A DNA stretch of 55,332 nt, taken from Chromera velia. Taxonomy: Eukaryota > Sar > Chromeraceae. The stretch covers positions 1 through 55,332 of the forward strand of contig JAHBMJ010000150.1 of NCBI GenBank assembly GCA_018398765.1. The letters run 5' to 3'. Made by a program: the position numbers and the translations under genes. Shown piece by piece: positions 1 to 12,523 of this stretch; position 1 is the first letter of the stretch; each line of letters starts with the position of its first letter. The notes under the pieces were generated by a model. It was given only the letters and a program-made list of their open reading frames with translations, had not been told where the DNA came from and did not search any database.

Positions 1-221
1 CCCCACACACACATATAATACATATACATGTACACACATTTAAATATACACATGCACGCTGAAACTCACGCCGACAAGAGAGGCATGTACGCAGGCGGTA
101 GAGCAGAACAGGCAGAGAAAAACCGAGGACCCAACCAACGCATCGAACTTGGTCTGTCTATCTATCGAAAAGACCCATGCAGCTAAGAGAACCAGGCAGG
201 ATACGAGTGGCCCCTCCCTAC

Positions 222-2103
222 CGACCGCCTTCAGTTGCTCCCCCCCTTCGAGACCCACACACACGGCAATTTGTCTCGCCTGTCTCCAAACGGCAGCCAC
301 AGAACCGACGCCCCCCCCCTCTTCTCCAGTCTCCCCTCCGAGGCACACTGCCGCTCTTTCCAGCAACGGCCTCAGAACGTCCTTATCGAACAGGGACATG
401 CAACAGAGAGCCCAGGCGGCCGTCAAGGCATCCTCGGGGGGCCAGGCGCTGCCGCCGTGACTTCGCCGAATTTCCCTCAGAATGTCCTGCAGGCGTACGA
501 TTTCGCATATTTTCTGTTTGTGTGCTCGTGCTATTTTACAAATTCTCCCCATGTTGGCACACAAGAATGAGATCTTTTGCGTATCTGAATCTTGTGAAGC
601 AGATGCAAACATGGAGCTGCGTGATGGATTAGTTGCATGAGGGGACAATAGATTACCACAAAGAATCGACACTCAACTGCTTTCCCTGCATGGTTCTTAC
701 TTGCCCAGTTTTCCTTTTTGTGTAGGAACTAATAAATGCCAATCAATGAACACAAAGAGAACACCTCCTTCTTCAATTCCCCTTATACTCTCACTCCTCC
801 TCACCGAAAGAAAGGCCATGGGCAGTCTTTGACTGCTTGCCAGAGCAACCAGGACGTTGGCTATTTGTCCTGGGCGCATTGGGTCTGCAGCAGATGGCTC
901 GAGTCTCTCCGCGATCGCTGCGTCCAAACGTGATGCAAACGCAAAAGCTCCAAGGCCCTCGGTTGAAAGAGACAGAGAAGCAGGAGGGAAGATGTCACTC
1001 GAATCTGAAGAAGCCGGGTGGCCGTTCTTCGTTGTTTCCTCGGGGGCGATTGTGGGGATTTCTGAGCATCCAAGCGTACTCAGAGACAGCGCGATGGTCG
1101 CCAGCTGTGCCGATGAGCACTTCGAGAGTTGGGGCCTGAGGGCGGTGCAGATGAGAGAGACTGTCGCCTCCCGTCTGTACAGAAGATTCGAGAGACCCAA
1201 AAGGGCAAACACCAGCTCACGACGAGGTAGGGGAACGCCGTCTGATGGAGGAGCCTGTAACCTTTTTTCAATTTCCTGCATGCATGTATTCAAGCACACA
1301 CCCTTACACAAAGACCACACATACACAGACACACACACACACACACACTTGCACACACGGACACACAACGAGGGTGGCATAACGAACGCACAATAGGAAA
1401 AGGCCAAAGTAATATTAAAAGCCCCTGGACGCCCACAAAATTCAACTTGCGACTTTTATTGTCCACACTGATCCATTTCAAAAGAGAGATTGAGAGACGG
1501 CGTTTGCAGCACACGCTCACATGAGAACAAAATTCAATGAGTCTACTTCTTTCGCACCCCTCTCACCTCGCAGATTGCCTGGATAGATGACGACAGTCCT
1601 TCAGCAGCAGACCCCAGGGCAGAGAGGGCCAGAGGGAGATGGCAAAGATGTTCAAACTCGAGTTCGCCCACCGAGTCCACAACCAGATCGAGGACGCGGT
1701 CCCTCAGCATGGAGGGCCAAAACTGGACTCTCGCAAAAGAGACAATCAGTCTGTAGAGGTCTGCAGCCTCAAATGAGATCAGCTTGGCCTGCATCTTTCC
1801 GATCAGATCCGCAAATCGTTCGTCCGTCCAGAAGTCCGTCCGGCCTTCCGATATGGCGGCGTTGAAGACATTATTCACATACACGACATACTCCTTTGGG
1901 GACATGCCTGTCGCACTCCCGACAATCTTCAGAGTGTTCTCAAGGGACATCGGTGTGGAGCGCGTCGAGAAAGTTTGAGGGAATGGACAGCGGTGGAGGA
2001 GGAGACGGGGAGGTACTCGGCATCCCCTTTCAAGGAGACGGAGGGAGACGGATTGATTCAAAGAGCAGGGAAGCTTGAGACCGCGAATTGCTTTTTTCCA
2101 CAT
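222..2103 (-). CDS. Helical-repeat (RAP/HPR-like) organelle protein, 5' part
   Basis: Three exons can be read on the minus strand: 2103-1567, 1275-805 and 486-222, joined in phase 0 (ICE/EIEKRL, then AFLS/DILREI). The N-terminus is rich in Arg, Leu and Ser and lacks acidic residues (MWKKAIRGLKL...), as in a mitochondrial presequence. The rest is a run of amphipathic helices such as LVFALLGLSNLLYRRE, AQLATIALSLSTLG and GQIANVLVALASSQ. That pattern is typical of the helical arrays in front of RAP domains in apicomplexan, chromerid and green algal organelle RNA-binding proteins. No RAP domain is seen because the 3' end lies beyond the left edge of the window. The role (organellar rRNA or mRNA processing) is inferred from the fold only. 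Exon splicing is convincing; the family is moderately sure. Confidence 0.55.
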
Positions 2104-2911
2104 TGTGAGGACTCAATGCTACAAACAGGCAGGAGAGCAGCAGCTAGGAAAAGATTCAGGTCTGTTTAGTTTGCCAAATGCCACGCTCTGGTCTGCTGAA
2201 ACGTATGTGGAGGGCAAGACGTCACCACCTGAAAGTTGGTGACTCCAAAAGAGAGAAAGAGAATCCAGAGACCATCGGCAAGTCCGACTGTCCCCGAGTT
2301 CTATTGGTTTGAGATTGTCAAACTAATTTCCTCCCACCAAGCTTGTGCCAGGAATGCTGCCAGAGCAGTCGGAAGACGAGTTCGGGAATTTGACACATTG
2401 CATGAGTCCGTCTCCCCTTGCAATCGTTCCGTCTCCAAGATGCATCCGCGGTTATCGCGCACCGGCCGTCTCCCCGTCTCCTCACAGGTCAGCTGGCTCT
2501 TGTTCTCCCGCTTCGGTATTTTCTTGATGCATTCTTTTGCACACTTGATGGGACACGTACAATCCAGCAGGGTCTTTGAAAGGCGCGAAACGATGGGAAT
2601 TGTCGCTTTCGCAGGGCGAATCGATTCAGGGAGCTCCTGCTGAAAGTCCGCCAAAAGATACTCTGCACGAGACGGCAAACTTTTGTCTCCTGATCTCCAT
2701 GACGAAGATGGGTGCCTGCGTTCTTTGAGAGTGCATTACCAAGTGAGAGGCCAATACGAGAGATTCATTGTCGCGATGGGGTGCGTCTTGAGGCTCACTT
2801 TCCACATAGGTCCGTCTGCCCAAAAGACTACTTCATTCTTTTCATGTCTCCCGAAAGTTTTCCACAGTTCCACTGAAAAGATGATGTTGAATGTGCACAC
2901 ATCCGCCTGCA
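2104..2911. other. Head-to-head intergenic region with unresolved 5' exons
   Basis: This stretch separates the start of the leftward helical-repeat gene from the first sure exon of the rightward ATPase gene. Several open frames exist on both strands (for example 2345-2487 + followed by a CAG/GTCAGC donor, and 2678-2301 - with a Cys cluster LDCTCPIKCAKEC). None could be joined to neighbouring exons with consistent phase. The first exon and promoter of the ATPase gene probably lie here, shared with the divergent gene. Confidence 0.3.
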
Positions 2912-4057
2912 GAGTATTTGACCTACTCGAGCTTCGATCCTCCAGACGGAGACACTCGACTGAATGAAACTCTGACGTCCTTTCCTGCCGGGAGCTTTCC
3001 AGGTAAGTGATCTTCAGGGGAGACGGGTCGAGACAAAAAGAGACGGCAGTAGGTAGAGACGGATTCCGTTTTAAGAATTATGTTTATGACTTCCTCCACC
3101 CGTAATGTCCGCAGATTCGGTCTCTGCAACAGCGCTTGAGACTCTCCCGATGCCCCCCGTCCTTGCACTGGACCTTCTGTCTGTGCCAGTTGAGAGAAGG
3201 ATTCTAGAGGACCTCAACACGGGAAGAGAAAACGAGAGAAACTGCACGCAACCCCAGGACGGCACACAGACACCGAGAGCGAGGATCCACACAGGCACAG
3301 TGGAAGTCCGCATCTCCTGGAGGTTCATCAAGGGCAGTGCGGCCACGGGACTTCTCCGGGCCCTGTGCACACACACCTCCCCCATGGGGTTTTTTCGGCA
3401 GCCCGCTTCCCCCCTCCGCCCGCCTTCCCGTTCAACTTCCCCAAGCTCCAGACTCCAGTGGATCGCTGCCCGGATGTCCCCAACCACACCAGTATTCTTC
3501 GAATGCGCTGACAGAAAGACAACAGGAATGCACAAGCACGAGACTCTGTTTCCGCTTCCAGCAGCCCTGCAGGCAGTAGAAGGACAGAGGAGCAAAGCAC
3601 AAAACACCGAAGGCGGAGGGGAGCTCCTAGAGGCACTCTCTGACGAGGAAGGTGGAGAGAAGGGGGACGACACGACCACAGAGGCTTGGACGAAGGCTGA
3701 ATCAGACTTCATCGGAGACTTCGGACGGATGCGCTGTCTGCTTCGGGACTTTCTCGACTGCCCCGATGGTGCTGCTGCTGCTGAGGATGATGGTTGTGGT
3801 GGATGTGAGAGGCTTGGACCAAGGGTCAGTCAGGGAGTGAGTGAGTGAGTCAGAGTGAATTCGTGGGGCGGGATTTACTTTGGCCAAGAGGGTCGTTTTT
3901 TTCTTTTTCTCTCCTTTTCTGTCTTCTCAGTCACGTTCACGCGGTTCTTCCACTGTTCGCACGCGAAGATAAATGCATTAATGAGTTTTGCAACGGAGAG
4001 AGAGAAAGGAGAGAGGAAAAAGAAAGGAAGGAAGAAGAAAAGAAGAAGAAAAAAAAA

Positions 4058-4092
<35 letters not shown>

Positions 4093-7000
4093 GACCAAGC
4101 AAAAAAGGGACCAAGCAAAGAAAGGACCAAGCTCATCTCTTCAGCTTCCTCTCCCCATCCTCTTGCGTCCAGCAGCTCCCTCAGCGGTCATGTGCCAAAG
4201 AAGTACCCATTTCTTGCTTGCCGCTCTTCCTTCTTCAAGATTCGTGGTGAGTCAAGCAAGTTGCTTAGTTCTCTTTGGGGGGCCTTGCTGTCTGCAGGTG
4301 GAGGCTGAAGCTTTCAAGGGACGTGGCGGAATGCCACCGTCTCACAGGGAGTCGACAGGAGGTCAACATAAGTTCCGACCTAGCAGCATGGTTGTGGACT
4401 GCATGGGCAGTGGTGAGTGGACAGACAGGCAGGCAGGCAGCTGTGCACTCACAGGCAGAAGGGACGAGAATGGACAAGGGGGGGAAGACAGGGAGAGAGA
4501 GAGGGGAAGAGGAAAGAACCGGAAACAAAGACAGGCGAAGTGAAGGGACAGTGTGGGTAAGCAGAGAAAGGCAGTTGAGGTAGAAAGAATCCCCTGTCGT
4601 CCTTTCTGCTAACAGACACCGTGTGGACGAAAAAAGTAAGGAAGGATATAAGAAAGAAATTCGACCAGCACAGTCCTGCTCGGAAGACCTCATCACTTCC
4701 TCAGTACTTTACTCTCTTTCATGTTCCTTCTCTCTCTGTTTGACACACTGCGTCGTCCCTTCTCCGATCGAGGCCCTCTGTCTTTTATGCGATCCAAATG
4801 CTTTTGTACGTTGTTGAATCACTTGCATTAACTGCTTTTTGAACTTCCTGGTGCGGGTGTGCATGCAGCGACTGCACTGGAGAGAGCCAAGGCCTTGGTG
4901 GAGGAGGAAATGAGAGGGCGTCGTGGACGAGAGAGTGACTGTGTATGGGTGTCCCCGGAAAGATTCTTTCAGTTTCCTTCGAAGACGGCCAAAAAATGGA
5001 CCGACGCAGAGAAGGGATGGGGTCCGTTTGCTCTTCTCTCTTTTTGTCCCTGCGTGTTTGTCTTAAAAAAACTTTTTGTCCGTGCGTTGAAATTTTGTCA
5101 CTTTGCTTTCTTCTACTTGCATTGCTGTCTCTTGAATGTTCTCCGCTTCATTCCTTCTTCATCCACCTTCCTGCTGCACTCCTAACTGTCCATTCCTCTC
5201 GCCTTCTGCCATTTTTGTTTCTTAGGACTGTAATTGCATTTTCTATTTGAAAGGACTTCTTGCCTTGTGTCGCCATCTCCTTGTGATCAGTTTGTTGACG
5301 TCTCTCTTTTCCCTTCTCTTACTTCATGAGCCTCTGCAGAGAGGGCAGCACTCTTCGGTGAGAGCCTGCGGAGTGCCCTGGCCCCCCTTCGGTGCTGTTG
5401 GGGGGGCTCAGATGGATCGGTCTCTGTGATGACGACACAGAGGAGTTGTGTGTGGGTGCCTCGAGTGGTCGTTCTCGATCGCCCCCTTTTTCTCCTCGAG
5501 GGTGTAGCACTCGGAGGGGTGGGGGGAGGGGTGGGAGAGGGAGTGGGAGATGGGGGAGTGCACCCGCTTCTCGCAGGTGGTGAGGCTGAGGGAGGCACCT
5601 CTCGGAGACGTGGAAAGAAGGAAGGAACCTTTTCGAGTTCTGGTGGTGCAGGAGGAAGATCGGAGGCCTCGATGATCCTTGAGACGGTGGTTGGAGTTTT
5701 GAGACAGGAACTTTTAGTGGACACTCCGGTGGACTTGGGGGGGGATCCGGTTGGGCCGCCTTCTTTCGTCGTGGTGTTGTGTCTCCAGAGACCACCAGAC
5801 GCTTTCTGTCAGTGTCTTGATTTGTTTTTCCCTTGGTGTCCCCCTCTATCGTTCGGCACACAAATGAGTGCCTTCCTTCTCCTCCTGTTGTTTGGCTTCC
5901 ATTTTCTGAATTGTATTGAATTAGGTTTTTTGAAAGGAAGGAAGGAAGGAAGCTTCGTGAATATGTTATGTGGCTAGTATGCTTTGTTTTCTTGAACGGG
6001 GTCTTCTTGCGAGAGAAAAAGGGTTTTTTTTTCTGGTCATTCGAGTATCTGTCTCTCTTCTCTGCCTCCCTTGATTTGCCCCTGCAGTGTCAGCGTTCGA
6101 CGTGTACTTCCAGGTCCTTTCCCCTTCGTCCGACAAACAGGGAGAGACGGCATACCTGTGTGAGGATCCGATGCAGGCAGTTGTGAGGGACATTGAGAGG
6201 GATTCAAGAGAAGTCAAGGGAAGATGGAGGGGGGTGATGGAAGAAGTCAGCGCCTTCCTTGAGGGGGCCGGTAAGGGGAGCACAAAACGATCCAGGGATG
6301 CGGTGAACGCAAAGATGGAAGGAGGCCCAAGCATTGTGTGGAGAATGACTGGACCGGTGAGTGGATTTGCTCCGTTTGGGATTTTGTTGGCTGCCGTCCG
6401 GGTCGGCAATTCGACACCTGTCTCTGCCCCTGTCGGTGTCCTTTTGCGTTCCTGTAAGATCCACACATTCTTGAATTTCTGTCTGTGCCGCTCGCTCGAT
6501 GCGGCTGCAAAGGTGAAAATAAAGAATACGGGAAAAAATGAAAAGAAGGCATTCAGGTTTTTCGGGTGTCTGCCGTCCTTTCTGCTTGCCTGCTTGTGCG
6601 TTCTCTGCAGGATACACGGAAGGAACTTGTTTCACTGTTTGGAATGCCCTACGGTCAGTCTTGAAGACTGTCTGTGTCGTCATTCGGAGGCAGAAAAACA
6701 GAAAATCTCTTTTGAACGAACGAGTGCTGCAGTGAGTGGTCTCATATGAACTCAGTCAGCCGTTCCTGACTAGACTTAAGGACCCGGTTCTCCCCGTCAG
6801 CTAGGACGTGCTTTTCCCAGCAACCCTTCGCGTGTCGCTTGCACCCCCTCTGCCACCCGCTTCGGACGCACGCAAGTCGTCCTCTTGTGTCATCTATTCT
6901 CTCCCCACTGAATGTCTGTGCGTGCGTATATGTAATCCTCTCTCTACGCACCTCTCGTTCCTCTACTCTTATGCATACCTCCTCCTCTCCTATCCTTTCC

Positions 7001-7423
7001 TTTTCTCCTTCCCGCAGTGATGGGGGAAAGGGAGGAGGATCAGGGTCATCCGCAAGTCTCCAGTCGGCAAGCAAGGAGAGGGAAAGGCAGACGGAGGTGG
7101 ACAGCAGACTCGCAGTGCATCTTTCTGGAAGGTCCTTCTGGGAGTGGCAAGACCACCCTTCTCAGGTCTGTCTGTCGGGCTTTTCTCCTCTCTCTGATCT
7201 CATGCAAGTGCTCTCTTTCAATCTCTCTCACCAATGAGGACCCGGGGGGATATCTGCAAGACCCCAGATGCATGTGATAGATCAGAGAGAAACTGCATGG
7301 TAGCAGAGCAGAAGAAACATGAAGGTTGCCGTCCTTCTCTCTCTCTCTCTCTCTCTTTGTGTGTGTGTGTATGTATGTGTGTGTGTCGGTGTGAGTGAGT
7401 GAGTGAGTGAGTGTGTGTGTGTG

Positions 7424-7454
<31 letters not shown>

Positions 7455-10091
7455 GTCTTTGTCCATCTTTCTGTCTGTCTGTCTGTCTGTCTGTATGTAT
7501 GTATGTATGTGTGTTTGATTTCTTTTCTTGTTTGGTTGTGTATTCGAAAGAAGAAAAGAAAGAAAAAAAGAAGTCATGAAGTCTGTCTGCTTCCTCTGCA
7601 CTCTCAGGGCTCTCCCGTCTCTTTTCCCGGACGTGACCTTCCTTCCACTTTCTTCTACGGAAGTTGTCACAGCGGCTGTTGGGGCTTCTCAGGTACGATA
7701 AACTTTTTCTTTTTCGATTCAAGCTCAGGACGTGTTTGCTCTTCTGGTCTTGGGCTCTCTGTTTCTTCTTTTTCATTGAATGGGTTGCAGAAATCTGTTC
7801 TAATCAGGCTTTGTCTGCCGGGATCGAGCAGAGAAGGGATTTCAGAGGAAATCTTTTTACAAATCTCTTGCTTGAGAGAAGGAGTTTTTAGCTTTTCCCT
7901 TTGTAGAAAAGATTTGTGTCTCTGGCGGCTCCTTTTGAACCTCGATACCATTCGCTGGAGTCCGGACTTTCTACACACATACGCAGGAGAACCTGAGAGC
8001 CGCCTTTCTCCGAGCAGAGGCCGCTCGTCGTCCTGTCGCTCTGCTGGTGGATGATGTCGAGACCTTGACGGGATTGGAGGGGGAGGGGCAGGGGGGAGGA
8101 GGGACAATGCAGAGGGTCGGTCAGTGGAGTCGGGTGTGTGGGGGCATGTGGTAGATGGGGTCTAGGAGAAGTGAAAAACAAAGAAGGGCAGTGGGCTTTA
8201 TGACGAGGAATCGAGGACGTTCAAATACACTTCTTGAGTGGCTGCTGGTCAGAACAGATCGCTCGGCCGCTTCACCGGGAGCATTGCTTCTATTGTGCGA
8301 TTTTGTGTGCCAATTACAGCAAATGAGCCGAACGTTTTTCAGGCTGATGCTTTGGATTCCACATCACTGCTGCCTGCATGTGCAAGAAGAAGAAATTGAC
8401 AGCTGCAGCTCTGCCGGGAGAAGGCAATGTTGTTATCGAAAACGCGCGTCGATCTCTTGAATGAATCTTTTCCTTCCCATGTTATTTCTCTTTGTTCGCT
8501 GGTGTCTCAATCTGTCCGTTGTTCTTACTTTTTTATCGAATGTGCAGGTACTCGCAGAGCTGTCCCGCACACTGGCCGGTCTCCTTGACGCGTTTGTTCT
8601 GTCCGATTCTTCCGGAGAGGGGGAGAGGGAGATCGGGGGGCACTGCGAGGCAAAGAGTGAGAAAGGAGAGGAGGAAGAAGGAGAGGAATGGCACAACGAA
8701 AGTGAATGGGCTGGCAGAAATACGGAAGCAGAGAAATTCGACGACACAGATGAGAGGGAATCCGGACCTTTTTTCTTTGTGTGCTCCTCTCGGTCAGTCT
8801 CTTTCTCTTTCTAGGACATCAACGATTCGGTCGTGTGGTCTGACTGGGGCCTGCTGAGGCTTGAACTGATTGAGCCACCGCCGAATGTTGGGTTGGATGG
8901 GTGAAGGTGCTGAGCTCGTGTTTCATTTTTGTTTTTCTGTAGTTTTCCCGGGAAGGAGTCATTTCAGCACCCCGCTTCTCGGTCTGAAAGGGTCAACCAA
9001 TCCGTCTTTCCTCTCACCATCAACCTGTTCTGGTACGTGCTTGCTTGATTGTCTGCGCATATTTACCCACGCGTTCTGTATTTGTGTGGGGCATGACTCT
9101 CCTCAATTCCTCCCTCCCTCCCTCTGTGTCCTCTCTCCTCACCTCTATGGTCTCTCCTTGCAACGCAACGAACAAACGAAGCAGGGCGCCCCTCTTGAGC
9201 CTTCCTGCGTCGCTGAGGACCCGCATCAGCAGGAGGGTAGTGCTCTCCCCTCCCACAGGAAGGAGACTCAGAGCAGGAGAAGAGAAGGGACTCAAGTGGG
9301 AAACCTGGGAGCCCGTGGTGGCCCTGAGGGAGGTAGAAAGGGCCTTGCGAGGGGATGGAGATGGTGATCCGGAGACTGGGGAAGAAGGAGAAGGAGAAAG
9401 GGAGGGCGTGATGGTAGATAGAGAACAACAACTCGCTCAGAGCGCACACGGCGAGTCCGAAGCGTCTGGAGGAAAGAGGAAAAGCGAGGAGATAGAGGGG
9501 GGCGTGGAGGAACTTTGGGGACTCCTCGACGAGTGCACTCTCTGTGATCTGGTGCTCTTGTGGCAAGAGGTCATTCCTCCTTCCTTCCTTCCCTGTGATC
9601 CTCTCTAGCTGTCTCTCCGTCTGTTCGATCCTTTGCATTCATCCTCATGAGCTTCACTTCATACCCAGCCAATCTTGGTCTGTCTTCCTGTCTTCCTCCC
9701 TCTATCCCCGACTTCCCATTCGACACTTGTCTCTCGCCGTGTGAGTGTGGAAGTATGTACAATGCCGTCTCGTTCTTGTCCCCCCTTCTTTGTTTAAACC
9801 CTGCAAGCCTCAACGACTCTGCCTGTAAGTTTATCGCGACATATTCGTTTTTGAACGCCTTCTCTGTCAATTTGCCTGCTTATGTGTGTCTCCTCCCGTC
9901 TCACAACGCAGGGAAAGATTCAGCAATCGCGAAGGAGCGGACTCATCACAGAGGTACTAGAGGGACAAGACAAGGCGACCAGTCAGACCGGTGCTCAAAA
10001 GGCCGCATCTAATGGAAACAAAAACAGGCTTCAGATGAGTGCAAACGACGTTGTGAATGCTGCAAAAGAAATCGGCATTCTTGACAACTAG
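2912..10091 (+). CDS. Multi-exon P-loop AAA+-type ATPase
   Basis: Exons that join in phase include 2912-3002, 3115 to about 3832, 4300-4411, 4868 to about 5020, a first exon near 5340, and later ones near 6089, 6611, 7017, 7609, 7981, 8549, 8952, 9185 and 9912-10091. The start is not resolved. A Walker A motif, CIFLEGPSGSGKTTLLR, is at about 7122-7169. A Walker B-like strand, RPVALLVDDVETLTG, follows about 870 bp later after two introns. Then come a hydrophobic strand (FFFVCSSR) in the place of sensor 1 and SLRTRISRRVVLSPPTGRRL, which resembles the second region of homology. Several inserts are rich in Glu and Gly. The layout recalls the degenerate D1 domain of peroxisomal Pex1/Pex6, but there is only one ATPase module and the C-terminus (MSANDVVNAAKEIGILDN) follows it directly. 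Family within AAA+ is open. One junction near 8794-8814 has either an in-frame stop or an extremely short intron. Confidence 0.55.
4008..4092. repeat. A/G-rich (GAAA)n microsatellite in intron
   Basis: A purine-only run of GGAA and AAAG units lies in the intron of the ATPase gene between the exons ending near 3832 and starting at 4300. It generates several false Lys/Glu-rich reading frames. Confidence 0.85.
7336..7515. repeat. CT, GT, GTGA and CTGT microsatellite cluster in intron
   Basis: Consecutive tracts of (TC)n, (GT)n, (GTGA)n, (CTGT)n and (TGTA)n sit inside the intron that follows the Walker A exon. The plus strand is almost free of adenine over the CTGT part. Confidence 0.9.
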
Positions 10092-10717
10092 ACGTAAGAA
10101 GAAAGGACCTATTCCGAATGAAATGAGTCACACAACAGCTCGTATGAATGTGCTGGTGTACATATAATATTAAAGTAAATGTTATTGGATATAAAAAAAT
10201 CAGTATACACCAGCACGCATTAGCATGCATCTATGTATGTTAAGGTATGTATTTTAATAATATGAACATTATGAATTAAAGTTCAAAGTTTTACTTAGAC
10301 TGTAACTTAGTTTTACTTCAACACCCCCAAACAGTATATTTTATACGGTTTTTTTAATTCAATAAAAAAAATATTATCATTGATTTCTAGATTAATTTAA
10401 TTATCTAGTCATTGATTCATCAATAATTCTTGATCATCATCATACGTTACGAGTAGATCATACGCCAATATGGGGAACTGTTGAATAGTTATAAATGTTA
10501 ATTCTGAGTCATCTTACTTAAGTTAACTTAAATTTGGACGTTTGCTGTATACGCACAGCATCTTCACGAAGGTAATCTGAACTGAATCAAACCGTTGGAG
10601 GTCTGTCTTTTTTTTTTTTTAAGAATAAAACATATTCAATGCACTAACAATAGCTTTTACAAAAACTTCAAGAAAGTCATTTAAAAACCTGGGTTACGAT
10701 AGACAACGTTCAACTTA
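10092..10717. other. AT-rich intergenic stretch
   Basis: No gene is seen. Base composition drops sharply to AT-rich directly after the ATPase stop codon. A 12-13 base T run at about 10608-10620 precedes the reverse-transcriptase remnant. The 5' boundary of that element may lie in this stretch. Confidence 0.6.
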
Positions 10718-12283
10718 ATGCCAGTGATGTATAGTCAGGTGAAGGCTCGGGTAAATGGGGTAACAGAATGCTTTCTAGAAGGCGGAGGAGTAAAACAAGG
10801 CGATCCTCTCTCTCCTCTCCTCTTTCTTCTTTTCATCAACAATCTGTATGAGTCTGTTAGCTTCGATAATGAAAACAGGAATCAAAGTTCAGCTGGGGGT
10901 GTAGATAGAGAGATTCCTGTCAGACTGTCTGACGTTTTAATCGAAAGCATCGGATATGCTGACGACCTTGTTCTATTTGCTCACAGTGCTTCAGACTTGC
11001 AGAAATACCTGTCCCGCCTCGAGGACTATTGTAAGGAACACGGCCTGAAGGTGAATTTAAAGAAGACAAAAGTTATGCCTCTTCCCCCCTCCCACCCCGA
11101 CCTTATGCCCTGGACCCCTTTTCTTTATGAAGGCAGATCAGTAAAAGCGGTGAGTAAATATAAGTATTTGAGCAACTGGGTTTTTGAGGGCGGAGACCTT
11201 AGTAAGACAGTCGAAGCCCGCATTGAGACGGCAGAGAAGACATTGGGGACTGTATCTAGGACTGTGTTTAGTACTTTCTCTTCTCTGGGCTTTATTTTTC
11301 CCTTTTCTAAAATTACTTTGTTCAAGGCCCTCTAGCTGGCTGCCAGTCACGCTGTATGAACTGGAAACGATCCCGCTGAGAAAAACAGATGTTGCCTACC
11401 TCAATGCATTACAGTTATATTTTGTTCGATATTGTTTTGGTCTCTCCCATCACTCCTTTGTTTCGCGTTCCCTTCTCTCTCCGAGTCTCTCTCTTAAACC
11501 ATTCAGTTTTTTGCTTGGTAAGTTGATTGAGCGCTTCATCCAATGCATTAAATCGATTGACCGTCCAGGCAGTGTGGAATGAGTGCTTGGCTGGCTTATG
11601 TAAACCCTTCGTTAAGATAGTAAAATGGCTGGCCGTTCTATTAGATTGCTCTTTTTCATGGCCTCCATTGCCAAACACGGTCGGGGACAAGTTTAAAAGA
11701 AAAGGCAAAGGTAGAAGGAAAAGAGCGGTGAGAAAGATCGTAGAGGGTGCCTGGCTGTCTGACTGGTTAAAAGAGAAAACTAGAAACGTTAGAGACAGAG
11801 ACAAAATTTTTCTCCGCCTTGTAAATCTCTCTTTTTTCCAATCAGAGAATCCAACCAGACAGCGTTTGGCTATGCACCTTCTGAGTGAAAGGAAATGGCG
11901 TCCGAGAAGTAAAATGATAGAGTGTAGTATTGAACCTCTGCTAAAGAGTCTGTTGCAGTCCTCCGCAGGCTTCCGTACGCTTTTCGGGGCTCTCACAGGG
12001 GGGAATATAGATAGAACCCAACTGGAACAGCTGTGTGATAAGTGTTTGTCCCCCTTACGTGTGATCAAAGATGAGGTTCATGTCCTGACAGAATATGTAA
12101 AGACACAGAAAGGGAACGAAACAGGCTGAAAGTACTCTACGAAATTGTAACACAGAAGGCGCCCATTAACATAAGAATACAGATCGCACAACGTGTTGCA
12201 GGTGTAACCAGGAGGGGCACTTCTGATAATGAGAAGAAAATGAAGGAAATGGTGCATGTTGCTATTGTGTATAATCCTGCCTA
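10718..12283 (+). pseudogene. LINE reverse transcriptase, frame-shifted fragment
   Basis: The frame 10718-11335 carries reverse-transcriptase blocks: GGGVKQGDPLSPLLFLLFIN (the palm block before the active site), the catalytic YADDLVLFA (YADD at 10954-10965), and GLKVNLKKTKVM. The frame then breaks at about 11330. Sequence continues in another frame (LYELETIPLRKTDVAYLN, to 11582), in a third (VWNECLAGLCKPF..., to 12129), and again near 12110-12283 (VLYEIVTQKAPINIRIQ, ending VYNPA and stop). At least three frameshifts make this a dead copy. The endonuclease and the start of the reverse transcriptase are missing, so the copy is 5'-truncated. Confidence 0.85.
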
Positions 12284-12497
12284 GAAGCGGTTCTAAAGCG
12301 CTAGCCGAGTGTTTCAGGAAGGTTCATTATGTTGATCATGCAAGTTGAGGTGAATCGATCCGATTGGCATGCAGGCTTCCTCATCCCCCCCCCCCCCATG
12401 AATGTGTGCTCTGGGTTGTCCTCAAAGCCTTGCTAGTGGCTTGGGATTTGGCGTCACTAAATCTAGGATTTAACCCTCAATCATCATCATCATCAAT
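10718..12497 (+). mobile_element. 5'-truncated LINE (non-LTR retrotransposon) remnant
   Basis: A reverse-transcriptase fragment is followed by C-terminal reading-frame pieces and a 3' end made of TCA/ATC units (about 12478-12497). A short simple repeat as the terminal tail is typical of several LINE clades. The same terminal sequence, including the flanking AACCCTCAATCATC, recurs at about 52707-52728, which supports it as the true 3' end of a family. The left boundary is not sharp. The element ends about 27 bp from the stop codon of the convergent nuclease-like gene, so it appears to sit in that gene's 3' flank. Confidence 0.8.
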
Positions 12498-12523
12498 TAA
12501 CTAACAAGTTAGTAGTAACCTAG

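Noticed and set aside
5287-5861. Minus-strand Pro/Ser/Thr-rich frames opposite the ATPase gene
   Set aside because: The plus strand carries an exon that joins in phase with its neighbours, and the minus frames are shadows of Gly/Val-rich coding sequence.
7218-7776. Minus-strand frames with THTHTH and DRQTDR runs
   Set aside because: They come from the GT/CTGT microsatellites in an intron.
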